Assembly: GCA_903632075.3 (NCBI GenBank)
Contig: CAHIKZ030000580.1
Coordinates: 1,820,001 to 1,884,000 of the forward strand
Length of the DNA stretch: 64,000 nucleotides
Source: Acanthosepion pharaonis
Lineage: Eukaryota; Mollusca; Cephalopoda; Sepiida; Sepiidae
Direction of reading: 5' to 3'
Shown here: positions 1 to 13,819 of the stretch, one piece after another
How the letters are laid out: every line of letters starts with the position of its first letter
How positions within the stretch are numbered: the first letter of the stretch is position 1
The notes under the pieces: generated by a model
The model's input: the letters and a program-made list of their open reading frames with translations, nothing else
What the model was told of the DNA's origin: nothing
Database searches by the model: none
Position numbers and translations under genes: made by a program

Positions 1-1208
1 GATTATTTGGAGGGATTGTATGAAGACTTACTTTTGACTACTCAGTGAAGAGGTATCCCAAAACCCAGCCCACCATTACTGAAAAATTCCAAATAAACTT
101 TATTTGATTAATTTTATGTCTGTGTTGTTTATTTTTGTGTATAATGTGAGGAACATTACAGTTTAAAAATTGAGACAATTTGGTGATTTCATACCGCTTA
201 CATAGTGATTGGAACTAACGTGTCAGAACTTCAACCTTTTGATCAAAATGTGACAGATAAAATATTTTTATTTTAATGATTTCAGTTACAGATTTAGTGG
301 TTGAATACCACTACATGATATGGTGAGTTTTCTGTTGTTTTCTTATGTTCATTAGTGGGTATTGCTTGGCGTGTATTGCTTCTCTCTCTCTACAGTCCAG
401 AAATTGTACATGTTGAGTCAGGACTGCTCCATATACATTCTAATCTGTTGATTTTAGGTCATTCTAACCATGATAAATGAAAAGAGCAAAAAAAACAACT
501 TCTAATATAAACACATACATAATTCTTTTAACAAACAAAATATCATGTAGTTTAATTTTGCTGAGACTTAGAATTATGTTTATAAAAATGTCATTAACTT
601 TTCCCTATCTTACTTTTCAAGCCTAAAATCTTATTTAATCTTTTATTATAAGAACTCTGAATAATTATTAATTCAACTATAAAAGTTCTTTAGAATTTTT
701 GTCACTTTATTTTCTTGTGCTACAGTTTTTATAAAAACTTCATATTTATGTTAGGTAAGATAAGTTCAAATCTAGAGCTATGATATTCACAAAGTGTATG
801 AAAGCTGATTTGATTGTCAAAAGCTTTGTGCCCTTAAACAGAAAAATTAAATACATAAAATTATTTGCATATGATAGAACTAAATATCAGTGAAAATATG
901 TCCCCACTTACAGCTGCTACTGGATATTAAAATGAAACATAATTTTACTGCTAATTCTACTCACATTTTAAATTTAAAAAACAAAGTCATTATTTGTTTA
1001 GTGATTAACTTGATTTCATGTACTCCTCTAAAGATTTATCAGAAATATCTTTAATGTAAATATCTCACTTTTAACAAAAGTTTAATATTTAGTATGTATG
1101 GAAAATCATGTATCAACTATATGTATGGCCCTTCACTATTTGCTTACTGACAACTTATACCAATAAATCATCTTTTATCATTATTTTTTTATACATTTGC
1201 TACACATA

Positions 1209-1249
<41 letters not shown>

Positions 1250-1866
1250 TTTCCAGATATGACATTATACATTAAAATGATGTGCATTTGGCAAATAACA
1301 AAAAATGCATTTAAGATCTTTTCCCATAATCTAAGAAATCATATCCAACAATGTAAAAATAGAAATAAATTTTTTTTAATTGAAAAGCTAAGAAACATTT
1401 CATAATTTAGTTGAAAAATCGCTAACTATTTTGGATTGAATCCTGGGTCTCATTATTTTTTGATGGATTTCACTTATATCAAAAATTAAAATCTGTGAAA
1501 GGGTTTTTTTTTTTCAAAACACTTGAAATAATTATTATTATTGCAATGTCATTATTTTTATTATTTTTTTTTCTTTTAATTATTTCATTGTCAATTAAAC
1601 CCTGCAAAATTATCAAATAAAAATATTAGCAATTTAATACATTTGTAATCATTGTTGCAATTTAATAACATTTTCTGACAGTGAGTAAAGCAAAATACCA
1701 TTCCTGGAAGCTTCAAAAGTTTTGTTGGCATAAAAGTTAAGTATTATTTTTTCAGTCATTACTAGCTCCCTATTTTATTAAAAATGTCAAAAATAAAGAG
1801 GAAATGCCCTTTTATAAATTATTATTTTTGTTAAAATAAAAATCTTATCTTTATTTTGAAACTTAC
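1..1866. other. Intron or 3' flank of ARAP, no exon resolved
   Basis: Very AT-rich, with a (TA)n run at 1214-1243. No exon that continues exon 32 in phase could be identified. The first 48 bases on the plus strand read as a short open tail ending in TGA (DYLEGLYEDLLLTTQ), which could be the end of a mariner-type transposase reaching in from outside, but this is too short to call. Confidence 0.4.
1214..1243. repeat. (TA)n microsatellite
   Basis: About 15 perfect TA units. Confidence 0.95.
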
Positions 1867-1957
1867 CTTAGTAAACATCATACCAGCATACCAACAAAGC
1901 ATCATGCCTTCAGTTGGGAAATACAAAGCATGCCCAAAATAAGGAGCATCTTTAGTT
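1867..1957 (-). CDS. ARAP: ARAP exon 32: last strands of fifth PH domain
   Basis: Encodes DAPYFGHALYFPTEGMMLCW, then YAGMMFTK. 'YFG..LYF.......CWYAGM' is an ARAP-like PH ending. Donor GTAAGT shows that at least one more coding exon follows at lower coordinates or beyond the window. Confidence 0.93.
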
Positions 1958-4900
1958 CTATAAAAGAAAATGTTTTAAAAATTATTAAATTTCATTAATA
2001 TGGCATTTGTTAAACTATTCAAATCTACAAAGCTGTAAATGAAGGTCAGAAAAGGCTTTCAGATTATGAAAGTAAAAGAAAAAGTTTAATGTTTCTACTC
2101 ATATTCTAATGGATGCAAACAAATATAATACTTTAATTACAATGATTTTCAAAATTAACATATATACACAGTGTAATCATTTTTCTTTCAGCATAATTTA
2201 CTTAAATGACCGTTTTCAACTTTCTACATTTTTGTAAGTTCTAATTTTAAAAATCTAGCATTTGAATGCTTCCAACAAATCTCTTTTCAACAGTTGCTTT
2301 ATAATCATTAAGAAGTTAGCATATATAGTTCTATAGTCGAATTCTTTGAGAACTGGATCAGTTGCAATTTGTTACTTTTTAATTTTGCAGTCCTTTACTA
2401 TGCATAAAAATCACCATGAAAATTGTAAAAATGATTTTTGCACATTTCAGCAATATCTGAACATTCCATCCCCACTTACCTTTTTGTTTTTACATTCTTC
2501 ACAACAAAAGTGAAACCTGTCCGACTGGAAAGAGAAAGACAAAAAAATGAAGCAATCATAGAGACAAGGGAAAATAATTTACACATTACCAGAACCTTTC
2601 CCCAAAACATTTCAGATGCAAATTAAATAATTGCAACTTCAAAATTGATTTTCAAAACTTACCAACTCTTAAAATGAAATAATTATCATTCAAATTCCAA
2701 AATAGTCACAAATGATTATGCTACAAGTAATCTATCTGATAATAATTACATATACATGCTTACCACTGCTGGCAATGTTTACACACGCACAAAAAATGAT
2801 ATATAGAAGAGAGTGCTAAAGATTTCTTGGCCTAACCCACTTCCCAAAATATAAACAGATTTTTTTTTTTTTCTGGAAGGCCTTTTTGGTCAAGCTGGAA
2901 AGATGTTTAGCAACTACTTACATGTCTAGATATCTGATATTCATTCAATTATGACCTAAAGTTCATTGGACAAATAATTATTTCTTTGATTATTTACTAT
3001 TTCAATACTGTCCAATGTCCCTTGAATCCTTAAAAAGCAAACAACTGTTAAGAAAGAAACAATGTGGTATTTGAACAAAATACCAAATCTTTTGTTTTCA
3101 ATTTCTGCAGTGAACATTTTGAACATCTACTCAATATTGTTGTTTTTTTGACTAGATGGGATTTGAATTACCCACTTCTTTTTCTGCTGAATGATAACTT
3201 GTTTAGATAATAATTTTCTATTAGCTCCATCTCATAACACATGTGATTAATATACTGCATTCACTGTTCTTTTGGGAAAGATTAAGACAACTTCTACCAC
3301 CTTTGCAATAGAATTTAATTTTCATTAATTCATCTTCAGATCTTCAACAATATGCTCACTTTTAAAATCCAACAATTTCCCTGCTATTTCATTATATAAA
3401 TTTTATATAGCATTAATCCCAAAAACTAGAGAGTAAAAAATAAAATAAAAATAAAATGTTTCTTTGTAAGAAAATAATTAAAAATGAGAAATAAAAAATA
3501 ACTTACTCTTTGGAATTCCGACCAGCCTCTACTCCCTTATAAATAATCAAGTCCTCCACTCTCCATGATGACACTAAATTTGTTCCCTGCCAATAGAGGA
3601 AAATCTTATAGCAGTATTGCTTCATGGAATTAGTCTTTGTTTTATCACAATGTTTTCATTAATGTAATCATTTGTTACAGTAGCAAGTTAGAAAGTAGAA
3701 ATATTAATTCCCGCATCATAGCTTATTGTTGACAATGGGAGGTTTTGACAAAGGGGCAGATAAATGAGAACTTGTCAAATTTTCTGAGTAAAGACCTTTC
3801 TAAGATGTCTAATTTATACTGAAAATTGAAGGAAACTCCATAATTAAACAGTTTTCTTCCAAAGTTCTGGACATTATTCTCCTTACTTGCAACAACTTCT
3901 AAAATATTTGTCCTCTCCTTGGCTGCTGACAAAATAACACTGTACATAAAGAAAGGATTGTTCTCATTCATTGGTATGCTCTACATTAAAGAACAAAATA
4001 GTCATGTATATCAAATGTCTCAGAAAAATTAGAGAATATACATGATGGTATACAAAAATAACGAAACTCTAAAAACCTACACTCTGAATCAGAATTCCTA
4101 TTTTTTTACATTTAGCTGAGAAAATAAATTAATCTTATCCATCTCCAAATCTTGAAAGCATGTTTGAGACAATAGAAAGTAACAAAAATCCCTAGCAGAT
4201 AACATGATTCTGCTGCAACTGATTCAGACACCAAAACAAAGTATCAGTTGTCATTTTGGGCTTGCAGCAGAAGCTGCAGTCTTCAAGAAAAGATGTAATC
4301 ATATTTGATTAAATAACATGTATGATGGTATTTACTGTTACATCATAAGTAATTACTGATAACAATAAGAAGAATTAAGGGTTATTCCCCTGGTTTATAT
4401 CTATCCATGGGGGACCATTCTACAGGTGTTCTAATAAAGTTTGTTAAACTGTTAATATGTATTTGTTGTCACTCCTATTATCCAAGCAGCAGCAACTCAG
4501 AAAGCAATTCACTTTCTGTGATGAATGTTACCTTCGTGAACAAAATATGGAATAAAGTGGGATTAAAAAATATAATACCAATTGATGTTGGTATTAAGTT
4601 GACTTTCATTGGAAAAAAAAAAAAAAAAAAAAAAATGGTGGGGGAGAGATATATTATATTTTGAAGAATTTGTTAAACAATATGGATTTACATGCACACC
4701 ACAGTAAGCCCTCATTTCCCACAAATGAATGGAGCTGCTGAAAGCACAGTGAAAATTGTGAAAATAATATTACAACAGCCAGGCATATTGCTCACATTAA
4801 TAACATTACCATAGTACACCTATAACTGCTACAGGAGTTAGCCCAGCAGAGCTCTTAATGGGTGGCAAAATTAAAACAATTTTACCCAATCACCCAAATA

Positions 4901-7900
4901 AACTAAAACTCAAATGGCCAAATTTACAGGAAGATGGGTCATACAAAATAATATGTAAAACAAATTACAATAAAAGACATGGAGGTAAAGATCTGAAACA
5001 ACTAAAAGTGGGAGATTGAATTTGAGAGAAAACAGGAAGAGAAAACATGGAAAAACCCTAGCACAGTAATAGCAGTAGATAGGGAAAATAGGACATACAC
5101 AGTAAAGATGAACCCTAGTAAATTCCTAAAAAGAAACATGAAACATTTACTGCCTATTGGGGAAGAAGATCACAATGCTTTCCGAGAAAGAAGACAGTAA
5201 AGAAAACTAGGACCAATTCAAAATCAAGAATCAAGGAGATCTAGAAAAGGACGTTTAACACAAAAACCAAAATATTTAAATGACTTTGCATTAAAATTAA
5301 ATAATAATAATAACTCCTTGAAAATAAATAATATCTGGACAAAATGAGGTGTTTCATCAGTAAGTAATTACTGATAACAATAAGGATTAAGGGTTATGCC
5401 CCTTGTTTGTATCTGTCCATGGGAACCATTCCATGTGAGTTGTAATAAAATTTGTTAAACTGTTAATATGTTGGTTGTCACTCCAAACAGCAGCATCTAT
5501 GCTACAATTATACCAAATTTGTATATCTAGCTGAGGATGTTATTTATGAAGTGTAGTTTATTTTTGGCACAACATCACCAGACTAGTTTATTATTATCCC
5601 ATACTAAGACACATTGAGAACATTATAGTAGCTACAAACCAACATACACATATAGACACACTTTGGTTTGTCTGACCATGAATAAGCTCTGTTTTCAGTA
5701 CTCACATACTTGAAAGTTGTTGTGATAGGTATTGGCACAGGCAGACATCTTATGACCAAATATGAACATTACTTTTTTTAAGAAAAAGAAATTAAATAAA
5801 TCATTTCTACAGAACTATCAAATATCTATTTTATTTTCTTATATAATTGTTCCAAGTTTAACCTTTTATGTTTTTCTGATCATTTGACTGGTGTTGGCTA
5901 TCAAAGAGACAATGGATTTACATAGCTAGATGACAACAGCAGGTAGCCTTTGTTGAATTCCTTAATTATCTGTTTGCATGTCTACCCACCTCTTACATAG
6001 TGAGGCTTTTAAAATCTTATGGTACAAATACAAACAAGTAATTTTTAAAATTTATAATGCAAACAGATAATTAAGGAATGCTCATCTGGACAAAGAGAAT
6101 AATTTATTCAGTAATTGCAAAACATAATTGAATGGATATGAATTCCAAGAAGAAAATTCTAATCAAATAAAATCCACTGCCTCATGAATGGAAAATACAA
6201 GATTCTAATTGAGAATATTTTTATATCAACAATGGATATAAAACCAGCAAAAACTGGTACAAAACCCTTCAGGCTATCTTTGTCTAGACACTGCAAAATT
6301 TGTCCCTATCATTTCAAGCTGACAGAGTTTTATTCAAAAAATCTACTCATGTTGTGAATATATGGAGCCCAAAAGAAATATCAGAAATAAATTGCCATGT
6401 AGTTGAATTTCATATCAAACTTTGGCTGCCAATAATTAGATAGCAGATGTGTAATAATTCTCTGAGACACAATATTCTGATTCTCTCAGAATTGCTATTT
6501 CTAAAGGACTTAATGAAATTATGACAGACCATTTTTGCAATTCCACCAATAAGAGGTTCCTGGTTTGTCAAATATTGCCAAAATAACTTTAGACAAACCA
6601 GATAGACTCCCTCAGATCAGCTTAGAACTTTTAAAGGTTTAACTGTTCAAAAATATACTTTTCCAAAACTCTCTTAAGTAGATAAAATGTGTGCTAACAA
6701 TTTTTTTTTTATTAATGATGCTTTTCACTTGTGGTAAATTTCTGCTTTCAAGGATTCCTAATTGTTTTCTCTGTAAAGATTCAAAAGATAAAATGATATA
6801 TCTGGTGTGAGAGCCTAGAAATGATAACTTCCCACAGTAAACTCAACAAAATTTCACAAACTACAATTCTAGATTCTGATTTTAAATATATTTCACTTTG
6901 AAAATTTTAAATAGTTGAAAGTGTGTATGATGTCAATCTAAATACAGTGTGAACATCCCCTTCACAAAATATCTAACCTTGTCTTTTCAAATTAACAAAA
7001 AATTAAAACTAAGTAAGTGTAATTTGGCTTTTAGATAAAATTTAAGAGTTACAAAGGACAGGTAATTGTGGAGAGACATGAATGCCAAAGTCCTGAAAGT
7101 ACACAGCACATGGCTAGTCTGAAATAAAGTGTAAAATAAAATTTCACTACGTTTGTAACTACTTAAAAACATGTAGTGACTTCATAAATCAAACTTATAG
7201 TAAAAAAAAAAAAAAAAAAAAATTCCTTTTACAAACCTTTGTATCTTTATAATAAGAGAGTCTTGCTTGAGAAAATTCAAATAAATATTTTTTGATTCCT
7301 TTTTTATCACTGAATTCTAATTCTGCCATCAGTGATCGAGCAGGATCATACTGCAATGGAGAAAAAGAAAAAAGATACAATAATGAGAAATCTAGAGAGT
7401 ATTCATATGCAAAGGTGTTAATATTTATCTGATAAAAAACATGGCTTCTTTAACTTGATAATGTTGGTATAATGGCAATTTTTTCTAGCCATAGGTTTCT
7501 TTACACAACTTCTAAAGTTGAAATTAAGTAATTATTAAGGTTAAATTAAAAAAAATGCAAGTTAAAATTTTCTAGGTAATATGAAATCAATGAAAAGACT
7601 AATGAAAAATATCCAAATGAAATCAAAGAAAACATAAAATAACTTGAGTGATACTTTGCCTCTTCAGATGTAAAGATTTATGATTGTCAAAAAAAACAAA
7701 TAAAACATTTTAAAACAGAATATTTTTTCTTTTTATAAAACTCCAATGTCTTCAGTGGTTGAACCTTGAGACACACACAGACTAACATTATTTTTATAAT
7801 TTTAATGCAGCCACTCCAGAAACATTTTTATCTGTCAAATACTAGAAAGTACATGAAAAATTAGAACTGCTACATGAAAAAAAGTTTGCAAACAAGTTTT

Positions 7901-9891
7901 TTTTATCTTTAATTTCCACCAATTTTGCATTCTTCATTGTACACAAAGAAAAATCTACAATTATAATCTTCTCAGGCAGCATCTTCGTTTAGTTGATCAT
8001 TTAGTTATTGTGATGCAAATCAAGTCTATAAACAATTTTTAATAAAACTCGATTCCCTAAGGTCGGTTAATATTGAGTACTAACAAACATTTTAAACAAA
8101 AATATTTAACATAATTAAAAATAAAATAGTTCCAGTTTTTATAGTAATCCACTAAAAACAAAAGTAACAAAAGAGTGCAAAAATACAAATAATGTATTTA
8201 AGTATTTACAGTTCAATGATAATATCAGAACATTCAAGGTTGTATTTCAAGTATGAAACAGAAATTAAATATCAATAAATGTAATCCTATTTGACAAAAT
8301 CTTTAATACTGGATTACTAAAGTTACAGCTTCCAGCTTTCATGCACTTCAGGCTGTTTTCTTGATGAGAGATGGACTTCCGGTCATAAATATAATTAAAT
8401 CTTACTGGGCTAAACAAAGTTGGAGGGGTATTTCAGAATCATGCCAAAAGGCATATTTTCTCAAACAACACAGTCAAGTACATAAAAAAACCCACATATG
8501 CTTACTCAAACATTTATATCCACAAAATATAAAATAGTAATACAAAAAAATGATGTCAAATTACATATAAAAATGCAATATATATATATATATATATATA
8601 TTACACACATATCGAACATGTATCCTATATGGAACCATCATATAGCCTGACGTGCCTTAACCTACTGCCTAGGAGCATTGTATTAACATTTACTGGCCTG
8701 AATACTGTTTATTATATACCGGCTTTTAATATTTAAAAAATAATGTTGTTAATACCATTTATTATAAACAGAGCATTTACTTAAATATTTGTATCTATAA
8801 AAAGAACATGTAAACATAAATGTTTTAAAAAATAATTGTCAGACTTTGTCCATTTCATAATGTCTGACGTCATTTGTTTACATTTGGATATGCAGATATG
8901 AATGAATTAGAAAAAAATCATGGAAAATATATATATATATATATATATAAATAAAGAAATATACTCTTAAGCTGTGCTATATTTATGGGGTAAAGTGCTC
9001 AATATCAGATATAGAGCGTGTGTAAATATAAAAGTGAACATTGAAGTCAACACTTAGGAGGTGACAGGCTGTTTCATGCAAGACGCAATCGTCAAGCCAC
9101 GAGTCTTGTTTTTTTTCTCGGTTATTTATATATACGGGTCAGTGGTGCATTGTGGGTAGTCTATTTTGGCTGTTATTTTGCTGGAAGCTGTTTATTTATT
9201 TATTTATTATTTATTTATTTGGGTTAAATTATTTTGCTTCTTTTTATATAAATAAATAAACAAATAAACAACTTCCAGCAAAATAACCGCTTGGTCTAAC
9301 CACACATCTGGATAGTAGCCAAAATATTTCTATGGCTTGATGCGGAGATAGCTAGATGGATGCTGACCTCTCAAAAAGGTTCATCCACCCTTTGACACAT
9401 CTTGTATTTGTCCTGCAAAAATTCTAGCCTCCCCTCCTCACCATACAAACACTCATGCACACACACGTGTGTGTGTGTGTGTGTGTGTGTGTCCACTTGC
9501 ACAGATCATCAGCCTAATAGTGCAAAGCAGTTTATAGATCATGGCACTTGGAGATTTAGGGGATGGATAAAGACCAGTGTTGCCCATCCACCTTAAAAAT
9601 AAAGGTGCAGCAGACGAGTAACAAAGCTACTACTTCTACCCACATAAAACATATGTATTTTACACTGAATGTTGGGGTAAACAGATTGTCATCAATATGC
9701 CAATATATTACTATATAATAATTTTATACTTTAATATATAGAGTATAAGAAAAAATTTTATTATTATTAATAAAATTTGCAAGATAAATAATAAAACAAA
9801 TTGTCTTGTAGTAAAAACAAAACAAAATAACGTTATAACTGGGAACACTTTCCAAAAAAGTGAAAGAACATTACTTTATAATTAATATACA

Positions 9892-9948
<57 letters not shown>

Positions 9949-12900
9949 CTATGACAGCAAGAGAGCGAAATTAAAATAAATGTTAATTAATGAAGCATAA
10001 CGAGTTGATTAGGGTTCGAGTGATAGTAAAATTGATGCTATGAATGACTTGATGAAATTAATGGACTATCTGGAAATATTGATAAAGTGACCAGCTTAAG
10101 GAAAAGGTTGAAAAAATTTCTTCACTGAAAATTTTATCTCCTGTCTTTTTTGTGGATGTAAACAATGAAGGGCTAGACATCCTGGCCAATAACAATTTTG
10201 GAGTGGCAAGTGGCTGTCCTGTTCAGGCCCGCTCATAGGGGTGTAAGTGAGAGTGTCCACTGGGAGGAAGTGAGAGGGAAATTCAGATTAGGAGGAAGAT
10301 ACAAGTTACAGTGGTAGGAGAGTTGCCTGCAATTGGCCATAGCAATTATGCGTGGGGACCCTCGAAATAACAACCCCACCTATCTTCAATATACACAAGG
10401 GTTTTACAGTCACCAACCTTCATCGTATTTACATCTTGCTCACAACTCAAGGTTTGCCCGTCAAGGTGTCAGTCAACCAGAGTCTGTATGTAGGTGCACC
10501 ACCTTAGACTGCCACTGTAGTGGAAGGTTAATACCCTTTAGTATTGCATCAAGTTCTACTAGATTATACATTGTTGGACAAAGCCAATATGCATCCTCCA
10601 GAATAGCACCATGTCTTTCCAACACGACATCCAACAACCCATGCATTAACTTCCTCTCTGATTACACACCAGTCACCTTGGGAGGGATCATCTTGGTGCA
10701 CTTTAGTGATTACTTCAGCCATCATCTGCTTAAGAGGCATGTCATTCAGTGTGTCAATTGATCCCTTTGTTACTACAGTTGCTCACCTCTTCATTACTAC
10801 AGTTGATGCACAGACAAGAAAATGTCCTACCAACTTCTCCCAAGTGGAGATGTTATGAATCATAAGTACAGCAGGGAGATCTGGAACCACACTCCCTTGC
10901 TTCCACAGTAGTATCATGCTTCAAGTGAGAAGCTCAATCTTTTAGGTTCTTACTGGTCAATTGAAAGGATTCTAGTTTCTCCTTGACCTTATCCATGGAC
11001 ATTGTTTTCATTTACATATATATCATCGATATAAGATGAAGTTGCTCTCTGTTATTCTCTCTTGAAACAACACAGTCTTGATGATTGATTTTGGAAGAGG
11101 TGCCACATTGAGACCGAATCCTATGTGCGTTAAGCTGTACTGTTTTCCTTTTATTAGTACTCTTTGAAATGGCCACAGCAACTCGTGGACACATATCTGG
11201 AGATACGCCCTCCAGAGATCAAGCAAGGCCACATTAACACCTTGCTGGAGCTATTCCCATAATTTGGCAGTACATATGTCTATATCTACAATAAAGACAT
11301 CCACGTAATGGGTTAATTCTCAGTAATCCAAGACCGGATGCACCTTATTTTTGTTGGGCTGTACAACATCCATCAGAGAGATCAGGCCCGTAGGGGTCCT
11401 AATCATTCCTGTGGGTATGGTATCAGCCAGCCATTAACAATCCATGTTTGCAACTCTTCTTCATATGCAGCCCTGATCTTGCTCAATACTGCATATTGTG
11501 GAACTGTATTCTGTAACAGCTCTTGTATTTATTCATGGCCCACTAACAACTTGTAGTCCAGGCTTTTGCTTTGTGGTCAAAAGTAACACAGAAATCATGT
11601 TTGTCAATGGAAATTGTTGCACATGATTCTTCCTTTCTGCCAAGCGCACATCACAGCTAGTGTAATCACCGCACTACCTAATGTGTGCATAGCATCATGT
11701 ATGCTCTGGACACACCACTGATTGCTATAATATCTACACATTGCCTCCTCCACAATCAACAGCAATAGGCATTAATTATTGACTGAGAACATCCAATGTC
11801 AATAGGTGTTGAACACTGTACATCATCTACCTGAATGCCAACTACAGGTAATGGTACACTTACTTTCTTACAGGGTACAAAGTTGGCAGCAATACCTTTG
11901 TCCCCAGATCCATTTACCCAAACAATTCCACACAACATGACCCAGCTTATTACACCGATAACACCTCAGCTGTGTCCGTACTCCCAGACTCATGCTCATC
12001 ACAACACTTCAACACTCTGACAAAGTCGTTTGGTCCTCCACATTTGTAACATAGATGGTTTGCCAATAGTAATAATATCTCTAGTTGGGATACTGCTTTG
12101 CTGTCAGTTATCACTGCTGCTGCTACTACAAGTTCTGCTTCTTTGCAAATGGCTTAGGCCATAGTTTGATAGTTCATTCATTTCTGGATGGATGTTGCTT
12201 GCAACAGCTGACTAATCTCATCCGGCAATCCTGCTACAAAGCACACCACAGTATCCAATTATAGATGCCCCCAAATGGCACAGAAAGTTTCTGTAAATCA
12301 ACTAGGTAAACATCAAATGTTTCACAGAGGAATAATTGGCATCCAATAAAATATTGACATGCCACAAACGGGTCTATTCCAAAGGCTGTATAAAGAGCCC
12401 ATTTTATCACAGTAAAGTTGTTTTTTTCTTCCTCTTTAGGCTGCTGGTACACAACATAGGTGCTCCCTGACAGCCTCAAAGGAATAACTATTGCTGACCC
12501 TTTCAATATGCATAGTCACCAAATAAGTTCTGCCTTCTCCACAGACTAACAACAGTTAGTCCAGTGGGTGAACCATCAAACTCTGGTATGAACTTCAAGT
12601 CAATCGGTCCATGAGTATTAAATGCTGAAATAACTTGTAGTCAATTTCATTGAGGTTGGAATAAAATTCCCTAATGTTTCCTTTGTCAAACAGCGCTGTG
12701 CAAACCAAACACTACCACATTTGTCTCCTGTTTGCTACCCAAAATCACACTGCTATGTCGCCTCATCAAGCACATTTTGTAGCTTGAGTGACAGGTTAAA
12801 TTTGCATAGTTGCAAAAAATAGTCTCACAACTTTGAAATTATCATTTCTTAAATATACAACTTGATGTTAACAAAGAATGGACATGGCATACTGGTTCAT

Positions 12901-13781
12901 CAATTTATAACCACAAAAAAGCATGAAATTATAGAAAAGGAAGAGGAAGCAGAACAAACGACGCAAGAAAGGATACAGTACCGAGAATAATCATGGAGAC
13001 CACCAAAGATATGAAATTGAAGAACAGGAGAGGAAGGAGAGAATGAGTATATCCAGTAGTAATGAGGAACAATGTGGGGCTTGATTTTGAAATGACTTCT
13101 CATTCATAGCCCAAATTATCCCGGTTTATTTAAAAGTTGCTCAAAAAGTTGCAAATAACAATTCAAAATTTAGTAAGCTGTACTTTTAAAAGCAGTGGAG
13201 TAAATAAGATTGTTATTTTTTGGAGGTAATTTTGGCTAAACTAATACTCATCCTAATAGTATTAATCTATGATAAACTAGAATTGATTTATATAAATGGA
13301 CCTTAAAAAAAAAAAAAATTATTCTGGAACTCTAAGCTATTTGCTTCAGCATGTGCAAACGTATAAATAAGTAGCGATCGTTTTTAGCATTTTCACTGGA
13401 AATTAGTTTCACTAAATTTATTAAAAAATTTGTAACTGCCATTTACTGATGTTCCTTTCACCAGAAATTTATAGATGGAAATTCCAATATTTTTATAGCT
13501 TCAAAAAATAGAAAAGATTTTCTTTTTGTTATCACACTCAGAAGGATAGAAATACAGATTATTTTATTAAAAATCATTAATAAGAAACAATAGATGTGGG
13601 TTAAAAATTAACTTTTTCATATTTAAGAATCCTTAAAACTTACATGGTCTCTCAGCTGAGTACAGAGATGTTCCTGTCTGACCAACAGTACCGCTGTACG
13701 AGCATCTGCATCATCCCAATTTTGCCACTGGCCAATCACATCTCCTATCACCTCAAAATTATGCACTGGACGCTCTGTTTT

Positions 13782-13819
<38 letters not shown>

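Noticed and set aside
1..48. Open tail DYLEGLYEDLLLTTQ ending in TGA at the left edge, like a mariner transposase end
   Set aside because: Too short to assign; could be chance. Needs sequence to the left.
9402..9596. 64-codon plus frame with a Cys-Val repeat
   Set aside because: The repeat is only a (GT)n microsatellite translated; no gene.
10333..10761. 142-codon plus-strand frame, the second longest in the window
   Set aside because: It lies opposite the minus-strand RNase H remnant of the retroelement and has no family resemblance of its own.
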